In this document: positions 55,781 to 64,000 of the stretch, piece after piece
Numbering within the stretch: position 1 is the stretch's first letter
Layout of the letters: the number at the start of each line of letters is the position of its first letter
NCBI RefSeq assembly: GCF_021391675.1
Contig: NZ_CP090095.1
Coordinates: 997,501-1,061,500 of the forward strand
Reading direction: 5' to 3'
DNA from: Neorhizobium galegae
GTDB taxonomy: Bacteria > Pseudomonadota > Alphaproteobacteria > Rhizobiales > Rhizobiaceae
DNA length: 64,000 nt
Notes under the pieces: model-generated
What the model was told of the DNA's origin: nothing
Seen by the model: the letters and a program-made list of their open reading frames with translations, nothing else
The model's database searches: none
Program-made: the position numbers and the translations under genes

Positions 55781-56599
55781 TCAGTCCTTGATGACCGAAA
55801 TGTCCGGCGCATCGACGGCCTTCATGCCGACGACATGGTAACCGCTATCGGCATGATGGGTTTCGCCGGTGACGGAGCGCGACAGGTCGGACAGCATGTA
55901 GAGGCCGACATCGCCCACTTCCTCGATGGTGACGGTACGGCGCAGCGGCGCATTGTATTCGTTCCATTTGAGGATGTAGCGGAAGTCGCCGATGCCGGAA
56001 GCGGCAAGCGTCTTGATCGGGCCGGCCGAGATCGCGTTGACGCGGATGTTCTTCGGACCCAGATCGACGGCGAGATACTTGACGCTGGCTTCGAGTGCCG
56101 CCTTGGCAACGCCCATGACGTTGTAGTTCGGCATGACCTTTTCGGCGCCATAATAGGTGAGGGTCAGCATCGAGCCGCCGTCGGTCATCAGCTTTTCCGC
56201 CCGCCTTGCGACTGACGTAAAGGAGTAGACCGAGATCTGCATCGTCTTGGCGAAATTGTCCGCCGAGGTGTCGACGTAACGGCCGGTCAGCTCGTCCTTG
56301 TCGGAAAAGCCGATCGCATGCACCAGGAAGTCGATCTTGCCCCAGTGCTTTTCGAGATTGGCGAAGACTTCGTCTATGGTCGATTCGTCGCCGACGTCGC
56401 AATGGCCGGCCATGTAGGCGCCAAGTTCTGCGGCAAGCGGCTCAACGCGCTTCTTGAGTGCATCGCCCTGGTAGGTGAACGCAACTTCCCCGCCATGCTG
56501 GTGGATAGCCTTGGCAATGCCCCACGCGATCGAACGGTTGTTGGCAACGCCCATGATGAGACCGCGTTTGCCTGCCATGAGGCCGGAAGCCTGAACCAT
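55781..56599 (-). CDS. fabI: Enoyl-[acyl-carrier-protein] reductase (NADH)
   Basis: 272 residues of the short-chain dehydrogenase superfamily in the FabI subgroup: GLIMGVANNRSIAWGIAK (divergent NAD-binding loop), HAIGFSDKDELTGRYVDTS, catalytic Tyr-x6-Lys in YNVMGVAKAALEASVKYLA, and SAGPIKTLAASGI. It carries out the last reduction in each round of fatty-acid elongation. It lies between a DnaJ-type gene upstream and a histidine phosphatase downstream, with 151 bases upstream for a promoter. Confidence 0.97.
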   Translation of the reverse strand: MVQASGLMAGKRGLIMGVANNRSIAWGIAKAIHQHGGEVAFTYQGDALKKRVEPLAAELGAYMAGHCDVGDESTIDEVFANLEKHWGKIDFLVHAIGFSDKDELTGRYVDTSADNFAKTMQISVYSFTSVARRAEKLMTDGGSMLTLTYYGAEKVMPNYNVMGVAKAALEASVKYLAVDLGPKNIRVNAISAGPIKTLAASGIGDFRYILKWNEYNAPLRRTVTIEEVGDVGLYMLSDLSRSVTGETHHADSGYHVVGMKAVDAPDISVIKD

Positions 56600-56750
56600 A
56601 CATAGTCCCCTGATACCTTAGATGAACGCTGCCTATGACATAGGCGGCTCAAGGGTTCAAGCAGACTTGGATCATCTCGTGTTAGTGGCCGTAACAAAGG
56701 GTGCGTTGCGGTGAATACCGACGCAAAACTGTCATATTCGGCGGTGCTCG

Positions 56751-57887
56751 TCAGACATACAGCCCGTGACGCATGTGCCGCATCAGGTCGGTGACCTTTT
56801 CGTTCGGCTTTTCCCACAGGACGACGCGCAGTTCGACGACGAGATCGCCGCGGCCGCCGGCATCGTCGTGAAGGCCAAGGCCGTTCAGCCGGACCGTCTG
56901 GTCGGAACCGGACCATGCCGGAATGCTGATGTTGCGGTTGCCTTCCGGCGTTTCGACCGACGCGTCGCCGCCAAGCACCGCGTCTTCGAGCGAAATCGAC
57001 AAGGTCGTGTGAAGATTGAAACCTTCGACGCGGAAACGACTGTCGCGGGAAACTTTGATCGAGGCGAGAAGATCGCCGGATTTCATGCCGGCGAGCTTGA
57101 GGCCCTGGCCCTTGAGTCGCGCCACATGGCCTTCCGTCATGCCTCTTTCCAGCACAAGGCGGACTTCGCGGTCGTCGGCCATCTTCAGCGTGACCGCGTT
57201 GAGCTTCAGGAGGTCCTCCACGGTCACCGTTGCCTCGACGGAAATATCCGGAGCCTTTTCGGGAGCAGGCGTCGTGCCGCGGAAGCGGCGCACGATGGAG
57301 GCGATCAGGTCTATGGCGAGGGCCGGCAGGGGCGGTCTTTCGCCGCCGGATACATCTGCCTTGGCCGTTTCCGCCGAATCGCCGTTCGCCGGCGCCGGGC
57401 CGCCCGTGTGAGATTTTGCGTGGTCGGCTGCCGTGGCGCCGAAAATGCGCTCGATCATGTCCTCGGGCGTTTCGCCTGCCGGGCCGGACTGGTTCTGGGG
57501 ATGAGCCTGAGATTGGGCCTGGGACTGCGATTGGCCGCGAGCCTGCGCCTGCGCTTTGGCGTTTTGCGCATCGGTCTTGGCGAGTTCTTCCATGACCTTT
57601 TCGGCATTGGCCTTTGCGGCCTTGGCGCGCTCGGCGGCTTCGCGGGCGGCATTGCGCTGCTGCATGATGGTCTGGTGCATCTCGGCGGCCCTGTCGTATC
57701 GCTTGCGGCGCTCGGGGTCCTTCAGGACCTCGTAGGCCTGGCCGATCTCTGCGAAACGGCTCGTCGCAGACGGATCGTCCTGGTTCTGGTCGGGATGAAC
57801 GGTCTTGGCCTTGGCGCGCCAGGCTGCCTTGATTTCGTCGGGCTCGGCATTACGCTTCACGCCGAGAAGAGAATAGGGATCACGCAT
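56751..57887 (-). CDS. DnaJ/CbpA-type J-domain protein
   Basis: 378 residues. The J domain occupies residues 1-68 with the HPD tripeptide in TVHPDQN. Then comes a charged helix and a low-complexity Gln/Ser/Ala stretch (about residues 112-133, repeated QSQAQ units). The C-terminal half is a DnaJ substrate-binding region (VTVEDLLKLNAVTLKM, SIPAWSGSDQTVRLNGLGL), lacking the zinc-finger Cys of DnaJ proper. It is a co-chaperone for DnaK, CbpA-like. Situated upstream of fabI as in related genomes. Confidence 0.93.
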   Translation of the reverse strand: MRDPYSLLGVKRNAEPDEIKAAWRAKAKTVHPDQNQDDPSATSRFAEIGQAYEVLKDPERRKRYDRAAEMHQTIMQQRNAAREAAERAKAAKANAEKVMEELAKTDAQNAKAQAQARGQSQSQAQSQAHPQNQSGPAGETPEDMIERIFGATAADHAKSHTGGPAPANGDSAETAKADVSGGERPPLPALAIDLIASIVRRFRGTTPAPEKAPDISVEATVTVEDLLKLNAVTLKMADDREVRLVLERGMTEGHVARLKGQGLKLAGMKSGDLLASIKVSRDSRFRVEGFNLHTTLSISLEDAVLGGDASVETPEGNRNISIPAWSGSDQTVRLNGLGLHDDAGGRGDLVVELRVVLWEKPNEKVTDLMRHMRHGLYV

Positions 57888-58163
57888 TGTGGGACCACCG
57901 GTTACTTGAAACGGCAGGCCCCCGCTTGATCCTTGGACCCCCGATACTCGTCACAACTCCGACAGTCGTCCGCCGGTTCCTCATGTCCCGGTCAGATTAC
58001 TGCTCACATCCGGAGAGCCTATGTTAGGACTTGTGAATCAGTGGTTACGCGGCCGCCAGTCGTAGTCATTAAGGTAAACGAATGGTTTCCGGCGGTTTTC
58101 ACGGAAACGCCTGAAACGGATTTCGCAGCGCGTTGGTTTTTCGGGGGAAGGCGCGGACCGCGA

Positions 58164-58655
58164 CTACTGGCGGTCGAAGGCCGTCAGCATCCAGTCGCCG
58201 CTGCCGGTCAGGCAGGTCTGGCCGGAGAACATGGCGATACCCTCGTAAGAATGCCGCGTGGTGGTGAAGGCGCGGCAGATCTGCTCGCCGTTGCGGGCCT
58301 CGCGGATCTGCGAGACGACGCCGGCGCTGCCGGTCGTGGTATTCGCCCACGGAACCGAAGCTGTGCCGACCTTCGCAAGATCGGCCGAGGAGACAGCGTT
58401 ACGCACCGTCGCCTCGTCGGAAAGCGTGGCGCCGGTGTGCGGCGGCGTACCCGGCACGGTGCCGGTCGCGATCGAGCGGTCGACTTTCGGGGAGCTTCCG
58501 AAGAGATCGAGGCTGCTGGTACAGCCGGCAAGCGAAAGCCCTGCAAGGCAGAGGGCGGCTGCCCGTCTGCCGAGGAGAAACGACCTCTTTGTGCGGCTCT
58601 TCGACTTTGCTATCACTACCACCGTGCGTCCTGTCCGACGGAAAAACTCGGGCAA
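58164..58655 (-). CDS. RT0821/Lpp0805-family lipoprotein
   Basis: 163 residues with a lipoprotein signal: [16 protein letters not shown], where the lipobox LAGC predicts lipidation of Cys45. The mature part ends in [20 protein letters not shown] with Cys that could pair with C in GEQICRAF, the pattern of the RT0821/Lpp0805 surface-protein group. Function unknown, probably outer-membrane attached. The start is uncertain, since a GTG twelve codons in gives a more typical leader. Divergent from pdxH with only 31 bases between. The 276-base gap to the dnaJ-like gene holds nothing I can name. Confidence 0.8.
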   Translation of the reverse strand: MPEFFRRTGRTVVVIAKSKSRTKRSFLLGRRAAALCLAGLSLAGCTSSLDLFGSSPKVDRSIATGTVPGTPPHTGATLSDEATVRNAVSSADLAKVGTASVPWANTTTGSAGVVSQIREARNGEQICRAFTTTRHSYEGIAMFSGQTCLTGSGDWMLTAFDRQ

Positions 58656-58686
58656 TTTTCATGAGATTGGGAGTATTTTAGTCAAT

Positions 58687-59307
58687 ATGTCTGAGAGCGG
58701 GTTAACAACTGGTGACTTCACCGCCGAGAATGAGCCTTTCGCGCTTTTCGGCACCTGGCTGAAGGATGCCGAGAGCTCCGAACCCAACGATCCGAATGCC
58801 GTTGCGGTTGCGACCGTCGACGAAAACGGCATGCCGAACGTTCGCATGGTCCTGTTGAAGGGATATGACGAGAACGGTTTCGTCTTCTACACCAATTTCG
58901 AAAGCCAGAAGGGCCGCGAGATCCTCGGCCAGAAAAAGGCGGCGATGTGCTTCCACTGGAAATCGCTGCGCCGCCAGGTTCGCCTGCGCGGCGAGGTGGA
59001 GGTGGTGAGCGACGCGGAGGCGGATGCCTATTACGCCTCTCGCGCCCGCGGCAGCCGCATCGGCGCCTGGGCGTCGAAACAGTCCCGCCCGCTCGAAACC
59101 CGATTCGCGCTCGAAAAATCGGTAGCTGAATACACCGCCCGTTACGCGATCGGCGACATTCCGCGCCCGCCCCACTGGTCCGGGTTCCGCATCAAGCCGG
59201 TGTCGATCGAGTTCTGGCACGACCGCCAGTTCCGCCTGCACGACCGCATCGAATTCCGCCGCACCGTCGCCGACGGCCCATGGGAAAAGGTGCGGATGTA
59301 TCCGTAG
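58687..59307 (+). CDS. pdxH: Pyridoxamine 5'-phosphate oxidase
   Basis: 206 residues. FMN/substrate-binding segments are [52 protein letters not shown] and the C-terminal [21 protein letters not shown] motif. It oxidises pyridoxamine- or pyridoxine-phosphate to pyridoxal phosphate. I start it at the ATG at 58687, matching the usual N terminus; the same frame is open much further upstream but that part is antisense to the lipoprotein gene. Confidence 0.97.
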   Translation: MSESGLTTGDFTAENEPFALFGTWLKDAESSEPNDPNAVAVATVDENGMPNVRMVLLKGYDENGFVFYTNFESQKGREILGQKKAAMCFHWKSLRRQVRLRGEVEVVSDAEADAYYASRARGSRIGAWASKQSRPLETRFALEKSVAEYTARYAIGDIPRPPHWSGFRIKPVSIEFWHDRQFRLHDRIEFRRTVADGPWEKVRMYP

Positions 59308-59322
59308 AGGGAAGGGCGGGCT

Positions 59323-60399
59323 TCACCGCCCGATCGCGAAGGGGATGCCCGATGCGAGTGCTGAGACGTAGCGCGGCTGCTGGTAATAGCCGTTGAGCGA
59401 GATGCGCGGCAGGCCGGTGAGCCTGTTCACGCATCTGGCGCAGAGCGTGCCGGGCTGCGTCGTCACCGCGACCGAAAAGCCGATCTCCTTGGCAATCGCG
59501 TAGTCGCGTTCGGAAACCGCGGCACGGCTGCCATAGGGATAGGCGATCGTGGCCGGGCGTTCGCCGGTCAAAGCCTCGATCCAGTCGGCGGACTGTTCCA
59601 TTTCCGCGCGGGCGTCTTCCGCCGAAAGCCGGGCGACGGCCCGGTGGCTCGTCGTATGGGCGCCGAGCGAAGCCAGCGGATGGGCGGCGACCGAGCGGAG
59701 CTCTTCGGCATTCATCGTGAGGTCGGCGGTGATCTTCAGCGGATCGACGCCGTGTTTTCTCGCCAGCGCATCGATCCGCGAGACGGCGGTGGATTCCTCG
59801 ACTTCGAGGACATAGCTGGAAAACCGGTCGAAGGCGTCGAACTTGCGGGCTTCGGAGGTGAGGTCGAGGATTTCAGGCCCGCCGCCGAAATCGAAGGTCA
59901 CTTCCCGCTCGCGGCCGAGCAACTCGGCGACAGTCTCCCACCAGAGTGAATGGGTCCGCTCTGCAAATCCGCGGGTGACGAAGATGGTGAAGGGCACGCC
60001 GTGGCGCGCAAACACCGGCAGGGCGTATTCGGCGTTGTTGCGATAACCGTCATCGAGCGTGAAGGCCGCGAACGGCTGTTTGGTCGGGGCGGCAAGCCGT
60101 GCCGGCACGTCGCTCAAGGGGATGAATTCGTAACCTTCGGCGGAGAGTCGTTCGATCGCTTCGCCGAGGAAATCCGGCGTCACTTCCAGATGGCCGCTCG
60201 GCTGCAGCGGCCGGCTCTGTTTCGGCCGCACGTGGTGGAGCGTGAATATGGCGCCGTGGCCGCGGGCATTGGGCATCATCCCGGCACGCGCAAGTGCGGC
60301 AGCCATATCGAGGCCGCCAGCGACAAGCCGGCGTTTGACATCCCGGCGCCAAAGCGCCTGAAACCTCTCCCTGGTATTCCCCACCGCGATCACGCCCAC
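59323..60399 (-). CDS. Polysaccharide deacetylase (NodB-homology, CE4)
   Basis: 358 residues. NodB motifs: FTLDDGYRNN (catalytic and metal Asp), GAHTTSHRAV (metal His), and AYPYGS (motif 3). An insertion of helices between motifs 1 and 2 (about residues 150-230) is typical of the xylanase/chitin-deacetylase group in rhizobia. No signal peptide is evident, so it may act on cytoplasmic lipid-linked or nascent polysaccharide. Convergent with pdxH. Confidence 0.9.
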   Translation of the reverse strand: MGVIAVGNTRERFQALWRRDVKRRLVAGGLDMAAALARAGMMPNARGHGAIFTLHHVRPKQSRPLQPSGHLEVTPDFLGEAIERLSAEGYEFIPLSDVPARLAAPTKQPFAAFTLDDGYRNNAEYALPVFARHGVPFTIFVTRGFAERTHSLWWETVAELLGREREVTFDFGGGPEILDLTSEARKFDAFDRFSSYVLEVEESTAVSRIDALARKHGVDPLKITADLTMNAEELRSVAAHPLASLGAHTTSHRAVARLSAEDARAEMEQSADWIEALTGERPATIAYPYGSRAAVSERDYAIAKEIGFSVAVTTQPGTLCARCVNRLTGLPRISLNGYYQQPRYVSALASGIPFAIGR

Positions 60400-60470
60400 G
60401 TTACTTCGGTGAGGCCGACCCTACTCTCGGACGAGTTAAGTCTTGCTGAATAATCCGCGCTTAATCCTGC

Positions 60471-61262
60471 TCAGGGCCGCAGCGCGTCGAAAAGCGGCAG
60501 GCTGACGATCGCCGCCATGGCGATCAGCAGGAAGCAGATGCGCCGAAAGGTGCCTTCGGAGGCAAATCCGAACAGTTTCGAACCGGCGATCACGCCGAGG
60601 CCGTAACCCGGCCCGGCGATCAGTGCGAGCGCAAGAACGTCGAGGGTCAAAAGGTGGCCGACGATATAGGCGATGGCGGAAATCACCGTCGAGAGCGCGA
60701 AATAGAGGATGAGATTGGCGCGCACGGTGAGCGGCGGAATGGCGCCGCCGAGCCAGTAGGCGACGACGGGCGGACCGGAGAGTTGTGCGGCACCGCCGAA
60801 GAGGCCGGCAAGCGCGCCGACGCCGATCGTCAGCGGCGTCTTCGGTTTGCCATGGTAACGCCAGCCGGAAATCAGGAAGATCAGCAGGCAGAGCACAACG
60901 ACCGAGATCAGCCAGCGCAGCGCCGTCGGATCGATCACCGCCAGCAGCGTCGTGCCCACCGGCACGCCGATCAGCGTCCCGATCAGCATCGTGCCCACCT
61001 CGCGGCGGTTGGCGCGCTTCCAGCCGTCCGGCACCATGCCGAGCGTCGTCACCCCGTCGATGACCAGCAGCAGGGCAGGGGCGATCTTCGGCCCGACGGC
61101 AGCACCGGCGAGCGGAACGAAGATCAACGCACCGCCGAAACCGGAAAACCCGCGCGCCAGCCCGGCAATCAACGCCGAGAGGAAAAGAAAGACGAGCTGC
61201 GCCGGCCCATGGCCCGGAATCCATGCGTCCAGGAAAGCGGAAATCGGATTGGCGGAGTCCAT
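60471..61262 (-). CDS. TauE/SafE-family sulfite/anion permease
   Basis: 263 residues with about eight hydrophobic helices and the family glycine motifs GFSGFGGALIFVPL and GGAAQLSGPPVVAYWLGG. These exporters move sulfite, sulfoacetate or related anions. The ATG at 61262 is chosen because the first helix starts soon after; an extension to 61328 lacks family features. No sulfur-metabolism gene is adjacent. Confidence 0.9.
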   Translation of the reverse strand: MDSANPISAFLDAWIPGHGPAQLVFLFLSALIAGLARGFSGFGGALIFVPLAGAAVGPKIAPALLLVIDGVTTLGMVPDGWKRANRREVGTMLIGTLIGVPVGTTLLAVIDPTALRWLISVVVLCLLIFLISGWRYHGKPKTPLTIGVGALAGLFGGAAQLSGPPVVAYWLGGAIPPLTVRANLILYFALSTVISAIAYIVGHLLTLDVLALALIAGPGYGLGVIAGSKLFGFASEGTFRRICFLLIAMAAIVSLPLFDALRP

Positions 61263-61357
61263 GGAAAATGCCGTGATGCGGATGGGATCGGATGACCCGC
61301 ACCTGCCGGGATTTGGGTGAGGTGTCAAGCCTGGGTCCGGCGACTATGGCCTGACGC

Positions 61358-61993
61358 TCAGCTTACTCCTCGATACCGGTCCACGACGAGGAATGAAAAG
61401 TGGGTTGGCCCGGGGGGGCCTGAATCCTCATCCGGCGTGCTGCCAAACTTTTTGTGGTAGCGTTTCATCAGCGCCAATAGATCGTCGGTCTTGATATTTC
61501 CCAGTAAAGCGGGAGATATTACCAAGCTCTGAGGGACTGAGCCTCCGTGGCTTGCCTTTGTGACCTGGGAACGTGTTTCGGGGTCGAGGCTGCCGCGTGA
61601 AATCACGGCGATATTTTTGGGCGAGCCATATTCTCCAAAAAGCGTGATTTGCGAGACCACCGTCCAAGGCAATACCTGCGGCATCGTGGCGGGCATCCAA
61701 ATTCCATCGGGAGATATAATAAGGACCGCTTTTTGGAGGTTCATCCGGGGCACGCAAAATATCGCAAAGCTGCTGCAGCCGACCACAAGTGGGATGAGGA
61801 TGACGGCCCGTGTGAGCGGCGCGAGACCCTCACGGCCAGCAAAAACGATCTCCACCAGCTGAAACAGACAATAAGACAAGACTATGCCGCAGCCGACGGC
61901 GAGAACATAAAACACGCGCACCGAATGAATTTGAGCTCGGCATGCTCTGAGCTGGCACTTTCGATCATCTGTTCTCCCCCGGCCTCCAAGCAA
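61358..61993 (-). CDS. Unrecognised membrane protein, two N-terminal helices
   Basis: Up to 211 residues. Two hydrophobic segments (VFYVLAVGCGIVLSYCLF and AVILIPLVVGCSSFAIFCV) are followed by a soluble domain with TVVSQITLFGEYGSPKNIAVISRG. I do not recognise a family with confidence. The start is doubtful: the open frame begins at TTG 61993, yet the best ribosome site and ATG (GGGGGAGAACAG-ATG near 61972) lie in another frame, which ends after about 25 codons. A frameshift near 61905-61915 or a later GTG start is possible. Local composition is slightly less GC-rich than its neighbours, which may hint at acquisition. Confidence 0.6.
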   Translation of the reverse strand: MLGGRGRTDDRKCQLRACRAQIHSVRVFYVLAVGCGIVLSYCLFQLVEIVFAGREGLAPLTRAVILIPLVVGCSSFAIFCVPRMNLQKAVLIISPDGIWMPATMPQVLPWTVVSQITLFGEYGSPKNIAVISRGSLDPETRSQVTKASHGGSVPQSLVISPALLGNIKTDDLLALMKRYHKKFGSTPDEDSGPPGPTHFSFLVVDRYRGVS

Positions 61994-62153
61994 AAAGGAC
62001 GGCCACAGTTATCATGGGATCGTCAACCACTGGTTATTTCTCTCCGTTCGATATCAATTTGGCGTGTAGACATCGAGGCAGGCGAGCAGGGAAGGACCCT
62101 CTGGACACGGCGCGGGAATCGGCATTCTCCTGTGGATACAAAAGGAGAACGCC

Positions 62154-62543
62154 ATGCTGGGCAAACTTACCGAACAATTCGAGGCCGCATCCGCAACCTA
62201 TGCCGAAACCCACGGAATGATCCGTGATCCCGACTGGTTTCTCCTGAAGCTGCAGGAGGAGATGGGCGAATTGACCCAGGCCTGGAACCGCACAACCGGC
62301 CGCGGTCGAAAGAAGGGCAGGAGCGACGAGGATCTCAGCCGCGACCTCGCCGACGAGACGGCCGATCTCCTCGGCCACGTCCTGCTCTTTGCCCGCACAA
62401 ACCGGCTCGATCTCGCATCGGCGATCGAGCGGAAATGGCTGTTTAGGCCGGATGAGGGTGAGTTTACTGCCCGCCGTCCCTCACCGGCAATTTCAGGACG
62501 AGAGTTTCGACCGATGCGGCCGTTCCGATGGCGGCTCGGATGA
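62154..62543 (+). CDS. MazG-like nucleotide pyrophosphohydrolase
   Basis: 129 residues as read. LKLQEEMGELTQAW and DLADETADLLGHVLLFA form the E-x2-E...E-x2-D helices that bind Mg in MazG-type NTP pyrophosphatases, which clean up abnormal nucleotides. AAGGAGAACGCC precedes the ATG. The last 35 residues are Arg/Pro-rich, unlike the family, and run 80 bases into the convergent GrpB-like gene. The native end may be earlier, so a small frameshift near 62450 is possible. Confidence 0.8.
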   Translation: MLGKLTEQFEAASATYAETHGMIRDPDWFLLKLQEEMGELTQAWNRTTGRGRKKGRSDEDLSRDLADETADLLGHVLLFARTNRLDLASAIERKWLFRPDEGEFTARRPSPAISGREFRPMRPFRWRLG

Positions 62544-63009
62544 ATTCGCTTTTGGCGGACGTGTAGCTGTCTCCATCAAGCCGGAATTCTAAGGCAAGTT
62601 TGTATTTCAGCCCCTCGTACTGGACCGCCAGATCGGCATTGGCTCTCAGTCTGTCGCGAAAGAGCATTCGTTTCCGATGGGTCTCGTTGTCCGGCGGGCA
62701 GAGATAGACGCGCTGTCCCGGCTCTCCGCGGAGCAGAAACGCCCAGACGCCGTCGCCATGCCTTGAGCCGCGCGGTTCGTATCCCCAGGAATGAAGATGG
62801 CCGGAGGCGGCCGGCATGTCGGCGGCCGAGCGCAGCGTCGCGTCGATATCAATCAGCGGCTTGGCGGCTAGACCCGGAACGGCCGTGCTGCCGACATGGT
62901 CGATCGACACGACCAAGTCACCAAGAAGCGCCGCAAGCCTAAGCGCCGCCTCCGCGAAACATGCCGGCCAGGAAGGGTCGTAATCGACGATCTCGACCGG
63001 TGTTGGCAT
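62464..63009 (-). CDS. GrpB/UPF0157-family protein (nucleotidyltransferase fold)
   Basis: 181 residues. EIVDYDPSWPACFAEAALRL and DHVGSTAVPGLAAKPLIDIDA are the family signature; the GSTAVPG..KP.ID segment places it in the nucleotidyltransferase-like superfamily. Biochemical function unknown. It lies six bases after tldD in the same direction and overlaps the 3' end of the MazG-like gene on the other strand. Confidence 0.9.
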   Translation of the reverse strand: MPTPVEIVDYDPSWPACFAEAALRLAALLGDLVVSIDHVGSTAVPGLAAKPLIDIDATLRSAADMPAASGHLHSWGYEPRGSRHGDGVWAFLLRGEPGQRVYLCPPDNETHRKRMLFRDRLRANADLAVQYEGLKYKLALEFRLDGDSYTSAKSEFIRAAIGTAASVETLVLKLPVRDGGQ

Positions 63010-63015
63010 CAGGCC

Positions 63016-64000
63016 TTACGCCTTCGTCCCGCCCACCGTCACCTGGTCCATCCGCAGATGCGGCTGGCCGACGCCCACGGGGACCCATTGGCCGCCCTTG
63101 CCGCAATTGCCGATGCCGGTGTCGAGCTTCATGTCGTTGCCGACCATCGAGACACGGCGCATCGCATCCGGGCCGTTGCCGATCAGCATCGCGCCCTTGA
63201 TTGCCGGACCGATCCTGCCGTTCTCGATCATGTAGGCCTCGGTGCAGCCGAACACGAACTTGCCGGAGGTGATGTCCACCTGGCCGCCGCCGAAGGAGAC
63301 GGCGTAGATGCCCTTCTTGACCGAGGCGATGATCTCTTCCGGCGTCTTGTCGCCGCCGAGCATGTAGGTATTGGTCATCCGCGGCATCGGCGTATAGGCG
63401 TAACCCTGGCGGCGGCCGTTGCCGGTCGGTTGGACGCCCATCAGCCGGGCGTTCTGGCGATCCTGCATGTAACCGACAAGCTTGCCGTTCTCGATCAGCA
63501 CGTTATAGGCGGACGGCGTGCCTTCGTCGTCGATCGTGATCGAGCCGCGGCGGTTGTCGATCGTCCCGTCATCGACGACAGTAACGCCGGGGGCCGCGAC
63601 CATCTCACCCAGAAGCCCGGCAAAGGCCGATGTCTTCTTGCGGTTGAAATCGCCTTCCAGCCCGTGGCCGACCGCCTCGTGCAGCATCACGCCCGGCCAG
63701 CCGGAGCCGAGCACGACATCCATCGTGCCCGCCGGCGCGTCGATTGCGGAGAGATTGACGAGCGCCTGGCGCAGCGCCTCGTCGGCGCCGGTCTGCCAGT
63801 TGCCTTCCGTGACGAAATCGCCGAAGCCGATGCGGCCGCCGGTGCCGAACGAACCGCTCTCCTGCCGGTCGCCGTCACCGACGACGACGGAAATGTTGAT
63901 GCGGGTCATCGGGCGGATATCCTGCACCCGGTGTCCGTCGGCGCGCAGGATGTCGACCACCTGCCAGCTTGCCGAAACGGTGGCCGTCACCTGCCGCACC
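63016..64000 (-). CDS. tldD: Metalloprotease TldD, C-terminal part (runs off the right edge)
   Basis: The last 327 or so residues of TldD. The zinc motif HExxxH is visible in [14 protein letters not shown], followed by [25 protein letters not shown] and the C-terminal [32 protein letters not shown]. With TldE it degrades small unfolded peptides and matures modified peptides such as microcins. The true start lies outside the window, as a full protein is about 470 residues. Confidence 0.96.
   Translation of the reverse strand, partial: VRQVTATVSASWQVVDILRADGHRVQDIRPMTRINISVVVGDGDRQESGSFGTGGRIGFGDFVTEGNWQTGADEALRQALVNLSAIDAPAGTMDVVLGSGWPGVMLHEAVGHGLEGDFNRKKTSAFAGLLGEMVAAPGVTVVDDGTIDNRRGSITIDDEGTPSAYNVLIENGKLVGYMQDRQNARLMGVQPTGNGRRQGYAYTPMPRMTNTYMLGGDKTPEEIIASVKKGIYAVSFGGGQVDITSGKFVFGCTEAYMIENGRIGPAIKGAMLIGNGPDAMRRVSMVGNDMKLDTGIGNCGKGGQWVPVGVGQPHLRMDQVTVGGTKA

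Noticed and set aside
57888..58163. Possible small gene or RNA between the dnaJ-like and lipoprotein genes
   Set aside because: No ribosome site with a plausible frame, no terminator or strong stem-loop seen.

Overview
The window looks like chromosomal DNA of a GC-rich alphaproteobacterium of the order Rhizobiales, most likely Rhizobiaceae (Rhizobium/Neorhizobium/Agrobacterium group). This is inferred from the BioMNY biotin importer, DUF1344 and RT0821-type proteins, a RibB with a degenerate RibA half, chemoreceptors with a WSEF tail, the fabI-dnaJ-pdxH neighbourhood, and mosaic palindromic intergenic repeats of rhizobial style. No rRNA, tRNA, CRISPR array, phage, transposase or integrase was seen.

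Layout. 1-8.3 kb: end of an unknown gene, a haem peroxidase of the animal-peroxidase family, a RumA-type RNA methyltransferase with TlyA, and two tandem chemoreceptors (the second has lost its native tail frame). 8.3-11.7 kb: DUF4424 protein, cytochrome b561, YceI and a 2OG-Fe(II) oxygenase. 11.7-20.3 kb, minus strand: dxs, pirin, a HepT/MntA-type toxin-antitoxin pair with a frameshifted hepT, a TAXI-type TRAP transporter with DUF1850, xseB and a histone-deacetylase-family amidohydrolase. 20.4-24 kb: thioesterase, bioMNY and a YcaQ-like DNA glycosylase. 24.4-33.2 kb: a three-gene operon glgE - treS/maltokinase fusion - glgB, which is the whole route from trehalose through maltose-1-phosphate to branched alpha-glucan.

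33.4-48.4 kb is the accessory heart of the window: an orphan Bug-type binding protein, a cupin with a tiny upstream ORF, and a LacI-family regulator. Divergent from the regulator is a long catabolic locus (nagB-like, SIS protein, nagA, ceramidase-like hydrolase, sugar ABC transporter, AGE-family epimerase, uxuA, Gfo/Idh oxidoreductase). Two nearly identical palindromic operators, each fused to a TTGACA box, head the two halves of this locus and define it as one local regulon. The mix of amino-sugar and uronate enzymes points to import and breakdown of a glycan fragment that contains both, a combination I cannot match to a described pathway.

48.4-64 kb is mostly core: brnT/brnA toxin-antitoxin, ribB, aroC, a CHASE/PAS/GGDEF/EAL protein, DUF1344, a histidine phosphatase, fabI, a DnaJ-type protein, a lipoprotein, pdxH, a polysaccharide deacetylase, a TauE/SafE permease, an unknown membrane protein, a MazG-like protein, a GrpB/UPF0157 protein and the C-terminal part of tldD running off the right edge.

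Two genes (the second chemoreceptor and hepT) would each be restored by one extra G in a G run, so base-calling error must be excluded before reading them as biology.
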